Part shown: piece after piece, positions 13,477-27,200 of the stretch | Layout of the letters: every line of letters begins with the position of its first letter | Numbering within the stretch: position 1 is the first letter of the stretch | Source of the DNA: Stenopsyche tienmushanensis | Lineage: Eukaryota > Arthropoda > Insecta > Trichoptera > Stenopsychidae | Reading direction: 5' to 3' | Assembly (NCBI GenBank): GCA_008973525.1 | Contig: WACJ01000045.1 | Location: forward strand, 1,178,001-1,242,000 | Length of the DNA: 64,000 nucleotides | Position numbers and translations under genes: made by a program | The notes under the pieces: model-generated | The model's input: the letters and a program-made list of their open reading frames with translations, nothing else | What the model was told of the DNA's origin: nothing | Database searches by the model: none

Positions 13477-14628
13477 TCAGGTCAGTCCAAAAGTTCGTGC
13501 GCATTTTTGTATGTTTTTAAATAGTATAAATAAAACACAATTGCGGAAGTTTTAAATCAATTTTAAGTTTAAACGACACTGTAAACATCTACATTAATAA
13601 TAAATCACACCATATATTAGGGTGTCCCATAAGTTTCTTTCGTTTTCATATTAATAAGAAAAAAATAAACAATAATTTGTATTGCATCAAAATTTGTTGA
13701 ATAATATATGATCCATTCTGTTCTATTACCTTTCTCCATCTCTCCGGGAGCCTCATAATGCCTTCTTGCCTAAATTTTCCAGATTTGTGGGCAAAATATT
13801 GATCAAGGTACATTTTTTGAATTAAATCGTTTCACCTTGCTGAAGTAGCTCATAACAAACTACCCCAGTCTCCAGTCCCACCAAATGTATAGCAAAACTT
13901 TTTTTTGATTTTGTTGTTGTCCTTGTTCCGAGATCGTTTACGTTGGATATTCTCACAGAGTATCCAATTTTCATCTCCAGTGACAAGTCTCTTCAAAAAA
14001 GGTTGGCTATTATGTCGTTGGAGAAGAAGATCGCATTTTGAAATACGCTGAAGTTTATTTGAGTCAGTCAGTTTATGAAGAAGCCACACATCTGAATGAT
14101 TGGTTTAGCCCAATTTTGTCAGATGATTATGGACGGATGTTCGAACGTAAAGATACGTTTGCTTCGTTTGCGTATTTTTCTTGTAACATGATAAATAATC
14201 CATTTTTCGTCACCTATTACAAAGCACGATATAATGGAAGATGTTTATTCGTTGCTGGTAATTGGATTCGGATAGCTCATGCAATACTCACTTTTCAAGC
14301 TTGGATACTTTCCTGATCTCCTTTAAATGACGAAAGGCTCTTCCGTGAGATGAATCCAAAGGATTTTTAAGAACATCGTTATCAAAATTAATAGGACGCC
14401 CTGAATGGGATTCATCATAAATGTTGCTTTGTCCGACTTCAACGACAATATTAATTTTTATGGGTACTAATATGTGGCCAATGTGTACGAAAATTGGCGA
14501 CAGACTGATTAATATATTAATCAAGCGATGACAATTTTTACAGGTTCGAAATCTAATTTTAAATTGTGTTTTATGTATGGTTTTTAAAAAAATCTCAAAA
14601 ATGCGCACGAACTTTTGGACTGGCCTGA
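13477..14628 (-). mobile_element. Mariner element, family A copy 1, with second mariner fragment nested
   Basis: Termini TCAGGTCAGTCCAAAAGTTC at the left and its complement at the right bound 1152 bp next to a TA. The minus strand reads HSGRPINFDNDVLK and HGRAFRHLKEIRKVSKLEK (N-terminal half), RLVTGDENWIL (first catalytic Asp) and YIWWDW (second catalytic Asp) with frameshifts. At 13618-13840 the C-terminal end of a different mariner (GIMRLPERWRKVIEQNG-like; terminus GGGTGTCCCATAAG) is fused in. Not functional. Confidence 0.8.
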
Positions 14629-15492
14629 TAAATTCAATTAATTCTGATTTGTCGAGTTTTTTTAATTCATTGTTAAAATAAAATTATAAAAGAAATAGGA
14701 ACCGATTCGGTCGGCGGTGATCGTTACTCGGTCTCGCCACTTTGTTATGCAAATCAAATTCATTTGTGTTGCGACACGACACGTCACCGCATGCGACATT
14801 TCCACCCGCTCTTTTCTAAATCGTCCTTCTTCTGGACTTCTCCTGGATATTCCGAGGGCGAGCGCTCGAAAGCGACGGACGTCGAATCGTCGAACGGCCT
14901 CCCGTCGGAGGGCGGAGCGATAAGCCACTATTTATACTCTTACGAATCCGCACTTTTCGCTCCCGGCTTCCGGGCTCGAACGACGAAAACTTCGAAGAAT
15001 TCACTTATGGAAAAAATTTCCCAGCGGGAAATATTTCCGTCTGAAAATTCGGGTGCGAGCCGGGCTGGATTTGCATAAAAATGTATTTGAATTTTATAAA
15101 AAGCTCGAAACGGCGTCGACGCGAAGCTCGGTCATGCCCGCGGACTCTTCGAGTGACCAAAAAACACAATTATACGGTGGCTTAGTTATTCATTTATGCT
15201 AATTACACGCGGCGACCTCAACAACCCGGCACGAAACCTTCCACGTGCGACACTTCAACGTTTTCGAACTTCGGCCTTCTCAATTTTCCCCATACTTATT
15301 TTCATCCGAAGAAACTGCTCGGTCGCAGAAGAAAACAATCGGCCTAACAAATGTTGTATTCAATCCTGAGGATGTACATACGAGGATAGGCTGAAAACCT
15401 AATGCGAGCATATGTGCATTACTTTTCAGCCTACCTTTGAACTTTGATCTGGGGCTCTCTTCAAATTGTCACAAATAATATAAGTAGAACTT
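14629..15492. other. No gene seen; CpG-rich middle
   Basis: 14700-15300 is rich in CG dinucleotides, with overlapping open frames on both strands lacking domains. Possible regulatory sequence upstream of Poxn. Confidence 0.35.
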
Positions 15493-17441
15493 AAAATGAT
15501 ATTCGTTTTATTGCTTGATCGTTTTTTGGGGATTAGATGCACAACTGCACGTTCAAGCCGTATTTTGTGCTCATTCGATGACTATACTCATCAAGAATAA
15601 ATTGTGATTTTTAAAATTCAAATTTAACAACCCAATTTACAATGGATCAGATCAAACCAATACAAATGGATGAGATCAAAAATGAACTTTTAGAATATTT
15701 TCGTTCAAACCCCGTAACGTTTTATGACAGAGGCATTAAAATTTTGGCAGATAGGTGGAGAGAGATCGTTGTGAATACGTTCATTCAAATCATTCATTTA
15801 AGGGGTTACATGGGTTTACTCGGCGAAAAAAAGGTCTATTTTCAACAATTTTTTTTTAATGTAAAAATTGAAATATTTTATTCAAACTTTTTATATTCAT
15901 AAAGATTTACATTTGAAAAAGAATTTTTGAAATTTTCAAAAGAAAATATTCAAAACTCCGCCATTGTGACGTCATTTCCCGTGACCCTCCAAAAAGCGTT
16001 TTGACAGTAGAACTCATGACAGGATCATTTTAAATTAAAAAAAAATATCCTTATTTTTAGTTAAGACTATAAACTAAAATCTGGACGAAGGAAAAAAAAC
16101 AAAAAAAAAATTTGGATTTTTGGTAGACCTTTTTACAAAAAAATGCAAATTTTGGTGAAATTTGCTCAGTATATATATTTTTTTTAATAGTTGTGATTGA
16201 AAAAAAAAAGAGTCCTTCGTCCAAGTTCTTGTGAATTATATCTTGAAGGTTGGTGTAAAATTTCATCAAGATCGGTTAAGTAGTTTTTGAGAAATTTTGA
16301 CAAACAACTTTGAAAACACAGTTTCGAGAAAAACGCGTTTAAAGTTTTGAGTAACAATAAAACTGGTTTTTTTTTTTTTTTTTTGTAACTTACATTGAAT
16401 CGTCGATTCCTGGGCCATAAAGTAAAGAACCTGCAGTAACTGCAATGTCCAGGGCATCCTTTTGCTCTTGTCTATGATGAATCCTAGCTTCGCGAGTCTC
16501 GCTCGCTGATTTTTTTTCGGCTGCGCACATACGGTTTTCATCTGAATTTCGGACATATTCGTGGGAATTTCAACCAAGTTTTTAATCCATAACTTGCATA
16601 AATAATAATGAAGCTAATGTTCTTTCATTAAAAGTGCAAGCAGCGACTAATGCAGCAATATTAACGATCTTTGAACCAGCAGGAAGTATTTTTGGAGTAA
16701 CCTTCCAGATATAGTATTTTGGTTCAAGCTTTCATTATTATTTTGTGTGAAACCACCGACACACCGCTCCAGAAGCTCATTTTTACTGAGATCTTCATAG
16801 ATAGGTTTCATTTCAGTCAAAACATAATTTGGTAATGGAGTATAATCATGTTTGAATGATTAAAGAGTGTTCGTAGCCGATGCTCGCTGCCAAGCGCACC
16901 AGGAGTCTGGACCTTTCGGGCAATTTCCGTGCTGAGGATTTTTGTCTGTAGAGCTATAGTGATAATATGTAGCCCATATAGCGTCTTTCATTTTTCCGCT
17001 GACTCACAAAATTCTTCTTATTGCCAAACCATGATAAACAGTTAATTTGTCAATTAATTTACCAGTAAGTTTACCTTTGCCAGAAAGAGTTTTTTTTTCT
17101 AGTTTTTTTACCGTTGACTATTTTTTCCTCAGCTATTTTGTTAACTAAATCACGTAAATGGGTACTCATCATCTTCTGCACATGTCCAACGTATTCTTTT
17201 TTGTTGATAAGAAGATCTTCACCGTAAGGTTGGGCTTTGAGAATACCAGAGTATGTTTGACTGACTTTGAGCACGCACCTTCCCTGGGTTGTATCTCAGA
17301 AACTTTTATTCGGATCGACTTAAAAATTTAGGATAATATTCTCAAGATGTTGTAGAAATTAATAAGATAATAAAAAAAAATTCGATTTTTTCAAACTGCG
17401 AAACCCATGTAACCCCTTAAATAACGAAAATCTTTATGGGT
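15493..17441 (+). mobile_element. Mariner element, family B copy 3, split by a TTAA transposon
   Basis: The left part has the family leader and ATG at 15642; the right end AACGAAAATCTTTATGGGTAC is at 17421-17441. Interrupted at a TTAA by 15803-17416, which post-dates it. Only a short deleted transposase remains. Confidence 0.75.
15803..17416 (-). mobile_element. TTAA-target DNA transposon with 16-bp perfect TIRs (Kolobok/'Mutator-like' type)
   Basis: GGGGTTACATGGGTTT at 15803-15818 and its exact complement at 17401-17416, each flanked by TTAA (15799-15802, 17417-17420). The minus strand reads YSGILKAQPYGEDLLINKKE, then VGHVQKMMSTHLRDLVNKIA, PKGPDSWCAWQRASATNTL and LLERCVGGFTQNNNESLN with stops: the C-terminal part of the insect protein family usually labelled 'Mutator-like transposase'. 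TTAA duplications point to the Kolobok superfamily. The N-terminal catalytic part is largely lost, so it is non-autonomous now. Confidence 0.8.
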
Positions 17442-18165
17442 ACATCGCAAGGAGGTAAATATGGTCACGGAGAGACTAGGATGATTAGGAGGTCTTCTTT
17501 GATGAATAATGATTTGAACGAGCCAAAGACCAACAAATATCTACAAATATGAGCTCCACAGTTTGAAAAGCGGCGAGATTTACATACGTATTATAAATAT
17601 GTCGGCTTCCTGATATTCGGTAATGTCCCCACGCCATTCGATGCGAGCCCGAGATTTAAAATTTTACAGTAAAAATAAATAACGATTTTCATTTTTACAT
17701 AAATTACTCACCCTCAGTGTGAAATGGAACTCGAGCTTAATACATATGCATAATTAAAAATAAAATATAAAGTTACTCTCGTCGCGTTTGGCGCCAATTC
17801 CTAACATTTTTTTGGTCATAGCGTAATATTAAGGGTCGATCTGTATTTTATGCTCATTTGGCACAATAGAAATTTATTCAAATCTAGAAACAAAATTAGA
17901 AGACATCTTCGAAAAAAATATATTTCAAAGCATCTATTGAGAAATATAATAATGATATAAAGCGTAATTTCCATGCGCTACACACATAAAATATATTCGA
18001 ATAATTACAGGCAGAATCCGAAAGCAGGAAAAATATCGCCCTAATTTGTTTCCTTAATCTTGATCACTTCGAGTGCTTATTTCAAAGGGCTTGATTTATT
18101 GAGTTTAATTTATATTTATATATACTATTCTGTGTCGTTGCATTGACTTTAAATCTTTTTTACAG
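17442..18165. other. No gene seen; sequence just upstream of Poxn first coding exon
   Basis: AT-rich, no recognised repeat or promoter. The polypyrimidine tract of the Poxn acceptor lies at its end. Confidence 0.5.
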
Positions 18166-18209
18166 ATCGCCGATTGAGAAAAAAGCTTTCGTCACAATGC
18201 CGCACACCG
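18166..18209 (+). CDS. Poxn: Poxn exon with start codon (5'UTR plus MPHT, phase 1 end)
   Basis: A pyrimidine-rich acceptor ending tttttacag (AG at 18164-18165) precedes 31 nt of leader, then ATGCCGCACACCG (18197-18209) and a consensus donor GTGAGT at 18210. Only four codons plus one base are coding, so ORF finders miss it. The single G joins GT of the next exon to make the Gly of MPHTG. An acceptor before the ATG means transcription starts in an exon further upstream, which I could not locate. Confidence 0.9.
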
Positions 18210-21200
18210 GTGAGTAATCGACCAACGAAACGGCCTAAAAACATGTCTTATTTCGTGTATTTATTATTTTTATTGCAAAAAATAAATCAAATCAGCACAG
18301 TCATATCAGCGATCCGAAAAGTGGACCGATTAAGCATGCATACCTTATGAGCACTCCGTCCTCTTTTAGGGTCTTTTGTGGCATTTTATATGATCTGGAC
18401 GATCACGGAAGCAAATGTTTGAGACTACCTTTGTATATTATTTTAAAACATATTAAAACACTTTGAATGTTCTTGTGGTTCTTCTTTGTATTATAAATTG
18501 TGGATCCTAGGATTTAGATAATCCTGAATCACACTTTTGCATTTATCACATTGACGAAGCTTTACCGTACATATGTACTATACTTGTATTGGGTTGTCGG
18601 ACTGCAGGGGGTGTCGGATTAGACTGGGACAGTATTACCACGATCTGCCGTATTTTTTTTAATTTTTGAATTTGAATTTTGATTGAATCAAAAAATCGTC
18701 TACACTTGGGTCTGTTTTTATGCGAATCTTTTTTATGCGTTTTTGAAGTTATGCGGGTTTAAAAAATAGTGAAACCCGTCACTCATTTTTCTATAGAGTG
18801 CAAAGCTTTTTTATGCGAATGCGCATAAAAAAAAGTCATCCACATGTAGAACATCCAAAAATATAAAAATAGTGCTTCTTTCACCCAACATGACTCCATA
18901 TCACGAACTGCGCAAAAAAATATTGGTTAATCTTTACAGAGTTTTTTTATGCGATTTTTGGTACATTTCATCACATTGATTTTGAAGTTATGCGGTTTTT
19001 AAAAACAACGGAACTTATCCCTATGTTTTCTATGTAGTTCAAACCTTTTTATGCGGATTTTTTATATGCGACTTCCCGCGAAACGTATCTATCGCATAAA
19101 AACAGACCCAAGTGTATGTGTATGAAAGCAGAATTTAAAAAAATAAAAATGTTTAATGAATTTTTGCAGTCGCATGCAAGGGACCGTCGATCACTTTCGC
19201 ATAGTTTTCATGACTTATATTATTTTTAAAAATGTGATTTCCAAACACATGTCCTGTATGATATAATCTCATTTTAACATTGCGTTCTTTAAGATTTTTT
19301 GGCATTTTTGCATGCACGTGATTCTATTTGTACCAAAAATCATAAGTTTTACTTTTTTTTACAATTATAATCCATATTGTTATTTATATTATATTTGTAT
19401 TGTTTATCGTACTCTGCAGAATATTTATATCAGGTCAGTCCAAAAGTTCGTGCGCATATTTGGGATTTTTTTAAATAGTATAAATAAAACACAATCGCGG
19501 GCGTTTTTAATCAATTCTAAGTTTAAACGATACTGTAAACATTTGCATTAATGGTTTGAAAGAACAAATCATACCGTACATTTCCCACCAAACACTTAAA
19601 AGTACATTTTTAGTACGTAAAGACACGTTTGCTGTTTGAATTGACTGCTTATCGTATATCTGTTCACTGTTTTTTTCATATTACGTCATGATAAATAATC
19701 CATTTCTCGTTACATTATTACCTAACAGTCTTTAAAAAACTCTCTTTCGAGACACAATAAAAGGGATGTGTGGGTGTTTATTCGTTACTGGCAATTGAAT
19801 TCGGATAGATCATTCGGTATCCACTTTCCAAGCTTGGATATTTTCTCGATCTCCTTTAAACAACGAAAGACTCTTCCATGAGATGAATCCATCCTTTTTC
19901 CTGTTTGTGGCTCTGACTCCACAACTTTTTTAAGAACGTCGCTATCAAAATTAAAATGACGTCCTGAATGGGATTCATCATAAATGTTGCTTTCTTCGAC
20001 TTCAACTACAATTATCATTTTCAATATTGACGTGAAATAATTATAATGGCAGCAGAATTCAATCTAATTTTGGTTGCTTCCGATAATTTGCACTCGGATT
20101 CGCATTATTTTAATTCAAAAAAACTACGTCAATATCCGTTATCGATGGATCTTAGGCATTTTCAAGAAATCGAAGTTGATTTTTTTGATAATGCACCTCA
20201 GAGTCGGGCTCGAATCGGAAACGGGTTCGTTTATTAGCGTCCAGAAGCTGCACGTCGATCTTCGCTTTTACGAGCGTGGACCGTAAAACGGCTTCGGCGA
20301 TTGCTTTTCGACGTCTCGTCAACTAAAAAAGGCACTCTACATTATAGAAGAGCTTTATTTTATAATTCTTCCAGGAAAGAGAACTGTCTACCGTGACTTT
20401 TATCGATCGCCCGATACTTAAAAAGTCGAACGACGGAAAGCGCGTTCAGATTATGCAAATTCCGCGAGCGCGCCCTGTCAAGTCTGCGCTGTAAAAATGT
20501 GCATATTACGATACGCGTTTTAATTTGAAAAATATTTATAGTAGACGTAGGAGTTACGAGCTGAGACGGTAGCGTCGACGAAACGATCGGATCAAAACGT
20601 TCATCGCGAGGTAACAATTTACGAGCGCTAATCTTTGCCCTCTGCAGATTCCCCAACGCGAGAGCCGGCAGACGCAATTTCAACTTTATATTTTATTTAA
20701 ACCATTCGAAATCGTCTTATGAGATTCCTTCAAGATTGGACTATAAATTAAAAATCCAATTTGTCGGCAATTTCATCCTTCAAAAATGTTATTAGGGGCA
20801 ATATTATTTTAGCGTTGAGATAAATGAACAATCAATTCCGGCGCGATGATATTTCAATAATTGTATATTATAGGATATACCCATAGTGATTTTCGTTTTT
20901 TTAAATGAAAGATTTCCTCCACTAAACAGTGTAATTATTCACAATAAAGTATTGCATTTATTGTTTGTCCAGGTTTAAGTGTTTCAAAATGAATGATACT
21001 CTTCCAGTCCCACCAACAGATCAAATCATTTTTTTATGTCGTTTTAACTACTTGACCCTTGGATAGTCATTGATTTTTGCATCCATAATCAGAATAAAGA
21101 ACCCATTTATCATCCCCAGATATCAATTCGCCTAAAAACGGCATTTCGGATTCCATTTTAGGTTCTCTTCGCTTAGCTATTGTGGCACTTATCTTCCTTG

Positions 21201-24200
21201 TCGCCACACCTTCCCGATATTTTTCAGATTTCTTTGAATACTCGACCGAGATTGGCCAATATTTTTTCAATAGTTGCTGTTGGATTACTTTCGATTTCAG
21301 CAGTCATTGTGGCGTCATCAACCTTACGCAGTCTTCCACTTCCAGGGCAATTTTAAGTGCAATTAATCCCCAAAAACGATCAAGCGATAAAACGAAAACC
21401 ATTTTGGATTCTGAATGTAATGCAATCTTCTACTTTTGTATTAGTTATTTCCTTATTTTTAAATTTTGAAGATAATAACGATTATGATATTCATGCCTGG
21501 TAGTAAAATCGCGAAGAAAAATTCTTCTTCCTGTACTGTAATTTTAACTTTGGCAAGCCCTAGCCGAATATCTAAGCTACTCTATCTAGTCCCTCCAGCT
21601 TGCGATGACCCACGGTATCCTTCGTAACAACGGGATAAATGGTGATCGATTTAAACATGATTACTTCACCACAACATGTTTATTCGCTCCACTTTGAACA
21701 GGCTGCGGTTGCGAGGCGTAGCAGACCTAAACTTAAGCTTAGAAGTGAATCCTAGCTAAATCTGATTCGAAGCTTGCTTGAAGCTCACTCGAATCGTGAT
21801 ATTACTTCTTTTATAATCGACTTAATGCTCCCTTTTTCTCATAGCCATCTTTCTGGAAAGTAATTCCATTGCCCAGTTGTTAAAAAAATTAAGGTAATTA
21901 GGATATGAACGTTGTTCCTATTATCATCGATGATTCGCATTGTTTAGAAAATAAGTCATTATTTCGATCATTAAGGTTTGTTTATCGTCTTGAATTTTAA
22001 ATTTGTTTTGCAATCTTGACCGTGGGACTGCCACGGGCGCAATTGCGCTTGGGGCGCAAAACGCAGAATACCGACCCGGTTGAGAATTGCACATGCTTGT
22101 TATTATACTCAACTATTCTACTTTACATGAACCATCACTGATTGACTCTGTCCGTTTTTATATTATATATAATGTTGTCTGTCGTTATCGCTATGTTCAG
22201 ATATGGCATCTGATCTTGAGGGGCTCATTCGTGATTTCAGCGGTTCGAAAAGCGGACCGATTGAGCATAAAAATCGTATAGCCACACCGTGCTCTTTTAG
22301 AGCTTTTTGCGACATTTTCTATGATCAGCGCGATCCCGGAAGCAACGTAGTGTCTAGATACTTTCTATCATAGTTACATATAACAATAACCATCATCTAT
22401 ACATTAGGTCAGGTACTTTTGGGACTATCTTTTTATATTATTTTAATTAAGAAAAATTATGCATAATGCAGACATGTCCGCCAAAGCGTTGAGAAATTAT
22501 GTCCGTAGTGCATTTTTTTGTTTGTTTGATATTTTATTGTTTGGTATTATAGCATAATTTCTTTTAAAATAATTACTATTTATTTCTATTGTCTGAAAAG
22601 ACGAATCGATAGAACGATAGGCGACAAATATACTATCTCAAATTACGAGGGTTCCTTCAGAAATACCACAAGTCAAAAAATTCCGAAGGCTATGAATGCT
22701 TGAAGAAGGTCGGTATAAATGATCGCGATAACGCTACACCGAGATATTAATGAGTCGCTGGTATATTTGACATTAAAACAATCAAACCTTTAGAAATCCG
22801 CATGAGGGTGATATTTTTCAGTTCAGTTTTAAATCCAAGATTTTGGAGATCTCGATTGCAATAAAGGATGTTTCGTGCGCGATCTGCTTCCGAAGACATC
22901 GACGCGCGGGGTGATCAGAGGCGCTTATCATTTTCCTAAGCGTGTTAAACGATCTGGTCGACAGGCGACTGTCGTCCGGAGTAAATCGGGAACGGAAGGG
23001 CGGCTGCTAGTCTTCCTTAACGATATATTGACGAGCGGTTTCGTCTCGAGGGGGGAACGATTCCGCAAATTATTTAATGCTCAAAGGTGCGTGGATCGCA
23101 CCGTAAATCAAAATAGCCAAACGCGACCCACTCCACCTGCACGGACGTAATGAATTATTAGGACAGGTGCTCCACACACCGAAACATCAATTATTTGCCA
23201 AAATCCTTCTTTATCAAAAAACGAAACGTCTCGTTCGTCGTGGACGCCGTCGTCGTGGACGTCCCTCGCCTCGTCACACGAAGATACCAATCTAGAAGAC
23301 CAAATTTCGATTACGACTACAGGTGCGATCCGACGATGGCATCTTACGGTGGCTAATCGCAGAAATGACCGTATTCAAAAGCGCATTTGGCCAAACAAAA
23401 AAAGTATCGCAGCCGGCACGCATTTCTGGAACGCGCTCATTCCGAAGGGACGCTTTTACCCTTTCAATCGTTTCTCTACCCCGTCTCCTGAATTCTCGGC
23501 GGTAGCGCATTAAATTAAAAAACCGCCCGATCGGATGCCCTCGAGTCGTTAGCAATAAGATGCCGGACATCGTCCGAATATAACGGCAAGTCGGAAAGAG
23601 GAAATTAGTTTTCAATTAGTCTGGCGAGCGACAAAAACCAAAACGACTCGAGAGCGTCAAAAAAAGGATAATTGAACGGATTCGTTTTCGTTCCGGGAAG
23701 GAATCGCGATTCGGGAATGCGCGCGAGTGCATTCCTCGTTGACTGACACAGTGGCCCGATTGCGCTTCGTCTGGCACGCGACTTCCCAATTATTTTCAAA
23801 AATATCCCAAAAAAAAGGCCACAATCACATCTAAATGATTCGATCATAAATATAAATTGCGTTCTTCCACTACAGCAATTCTCTGTTTATAGCTTTCATC
23901 CTTAGAAGTTCAATAATGAATTTTGCTATATGATAAAAAATCTACAAAAAACTAGCTCAATCTTCTTTTTGTGCGACTTTTTTTTGTGAGATTTCAAAGT
24001 TATACGGCTTTTTTTAATTTTATAAAGAGTACGGTTGCGTAGTGCTGTACCGCTCACACGCGCTATGGGTCCATTCTTCTTTCAGATCATGTGTAGCCGG
24101 ACGGGTGGATGGGAATGGACGCGCGATGAACAAAAATAATCTCTTCTCTAGCTAACTTTTTATTCAACGCGAGATGGACTGCGAGAAGGACATCCTCCCG

Positions 24201-27200
24201 CAGCCAAGGCCAACCGCCGACTCTTTCCGACGCCCGCCTCTTGCGCGACGGTATACGCGCAAGAAGCGATCGATCGGTAATTGCAGATGCAATGTCTCCG
24301 CAGCGCCACAGAAGCGTTGTTAAAATGGCACATTGCACTGAGAAACGGAAGATGTCGCTGTCAATCTGTAGAATTAAATTCGCCCAGATCAACAGCGCTA
24401 TTGCATGGGATGTTAAATCACCCACGCTACAGTACATATCGAGATATTTCGGTTAAAATAGAAAATAAATCATCAACGCTAACCGAAATCTGCAAAAAAA
24501 AAAAAATTTGAACTGTTTAAATAATGTTGCATTTGCTATCGCTGAATTACGATTATCTAGAAAGCATCGATTTTGTTTTTTTTTTTGCATTGTTTGCAAT
24601 ATTTCGACTTTTAAAAATACATCCTCCAAAGAAATTTCCAAAATTTCAATTACTTACGGAATTATAGATATTTTAGTGACGCGGCAACTAAGCCGACACT
24701 ACTCTTTTCAACACGGTTGGCATGATATCTCAATTTTTAATTGGCTAATTTACTTCAAATTGGGTACGAATCTTTTTTATATATTTTTTTATTGTTCCTA
24801 CCAGATTTATGTCAATATTTAAATTTTAACTATTTAAAAATAAATAAAACTGGAAAAATATGACCAAAAAATGATTTTTTTCAACGCAGCTTGTAAAATA
24901 ATTATTATTTCATTTTTTTAATTGTTAAGTACGGATATCGTTATAATATCTACCTCACTTATCCATATATTACAGAAATAATTTTTTCCTCAAAATGGCG
25001 ACTGTTTAACAAACATTTTTGACATAAATCTGATACAGACGATAGACAGTTATGTAAAAAATGTTCGTATTAAATTTGAAGTAAATCAAAATAAAAGTTA
25101 ATTAAAATTTAAAATATTATGTCAACCGTATTTAAAAAACTTAATTTCTAAAAAAGCGCTTTTAAAGATTTGAGCAAAGTTAGCTAAATCGACTTGGTTG
25201 CCGCCTCACCAAAATATCTCTAACTCCGTAAATCATTATTGCCTTTTTGGAAATTACTTTGGAGGATGTATTTTTAAAGATTTGAAAATTTGATCATGTG
25301 AATAAAAAACGATTTTTTTCAAAATTCTAGACTAGAATACCCCCTTAAATACTACCAAAAAAAGAATTTGTTATAGGAAGTTATAAATTACAAATAATCT
25401 TGGACGTATTATTTTTATATCAGCTATTTAGCAGTAATGTCCGAGTACGAAATGACTTCAAGGCGTTATACAACTTCAAGGATTGCGAGGTGTTCAGAAA
25501 TTTAATTCAAAGATAGCAATGGATTTTTGTGGGGCGATAAATTTCTGATATATGTACATTAGAAATGTTCCCCACTGCAAATAGACCTTCAGAAGCGCCT
25601 ATGAAATTTGGAAACGTTCCAAGGCAGATTTATAATATTGGTATTATCTAAAATCGTAACGGACCCCGACTGTTGTAGATAAGTTTCCCCCACAGCCGGG
25701 GTGCGTAATTTATGCGCACATTTATAATAAGCTGCGTAATTTCGGAGTCGGAGACGTTCGACCGTTTGGAAGGAAATGAAGGATTTGATGGTTGCGTTCG
25801 CAGGTCAGGCCGGAGTGAACCAACTGGGCGGCGTGTTCGTGAACGGGAGGCCCCTGCCCGACTGCGTGAGGAGGAGGATAGTCGAGCTGGCCTGCATGGG
25901 GGTGCGCCCCTGCGACATCTCCCGCCAGCTGCTCGTCTCCCACGGCTGCGTCTCCAAGATCTTGACCCGGTACTACGAGACGGGCTCCATCCGACCGGGA
26001 TCCATAGGCGGAAGCAAGACCAAGGTACTCACACCATCTATCCTCCGCCCTCCGCACCTTTCATAACGAGAGGAGCGCGTCATCGTTTACGATGCGACCC
26101 TACTCGGAAAATAATAAAAATAGCTTGCTATTATTCAATTAAGCGGGAAATTTCACACATAGGTGTGAAAGATTCACGGTGAAATAATCAATTAGTCGGG
26201 TCTACTCCATGTGTGATCAATGCTTTTGCTATTTAATTTTTCAAATTATTTAAATTTAAGATAAACATGTCTTCTGCAGTCCCAACGACTGTATAATAGA
26301 CTGTAAAATAATCCATAGTACTATCCTCATATGATCATCGACAAATAACCCATCCTATTTTTTGCGGGCAGAACAATTTAAATACCTTTTTGATCGATAT
26401 ATATATACACATCGCAATCTATGCATTGATATTTTAAAGCGGGCCGTAATAAATGGGTGGCAAAACAGGCGCCCGCCACGGGCGCAATTGCGCTTGGGGC
26501 GCTAAACGCAAAATACCGACCCAGTCGAGAGTTGCACATGGTTTTTATTTTACTTGACCATTCAACTTTACACGAATCAAGACTGATTGACTCTATCCGT
26601 TTTTATAATATAATCCCTCTTTTATTCGTCATCGCTTAGCCCTCCTGTCAATAAGATGATCCTGAGCAGATTAGGTTTTTGCAATGAGCTTTTTTAATAG
26701 TAGTTATGTATAGATATTACCAAATCTCCCTGAGTTTGTCCTTTTAGGGGTTTTACAGGGATCCTTGTGTTTCAAGAAAAAAAAAGATATTCATATTTAT
26801 GTACATAGAGCCGACAAAATAGGTTTGGCTAAACTTAGACAATTTTTTCAAAAGATTTTTACAAGATATCACGTTTTTCTTCATTTTTCGTAAGGAAATA
26901 TTAATCCTTTTACTCCATAAAATAATTTATGATATTTCATACGCTGATCTGCATTTTTACCTGTTTTTTAAGAAATCCTTTTTGCATGCTATGTTTGGAA
27001 AAACCCATGTTTTTTTACCAGTGCTGCAAAAAATGTTTTCGAATCATTTAATTGACGAAAGTACATTAAACCATTTTATTGTCAGAAGGGTTAAACATTG
27101 GGTCGACATGAAAATAAAGATAACGATCGATAAGATAAGATCGTAATCGGTCTGTAGTCATGTTCATGTCGTGTCAGCGGTCCTAAAATCGGACCGGTTG

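Noticed and set aside
24508..24822. 104-codon plus frame
   Set aside because: Lies in the arm of the foldback element; hydrophobic by T-richness only.
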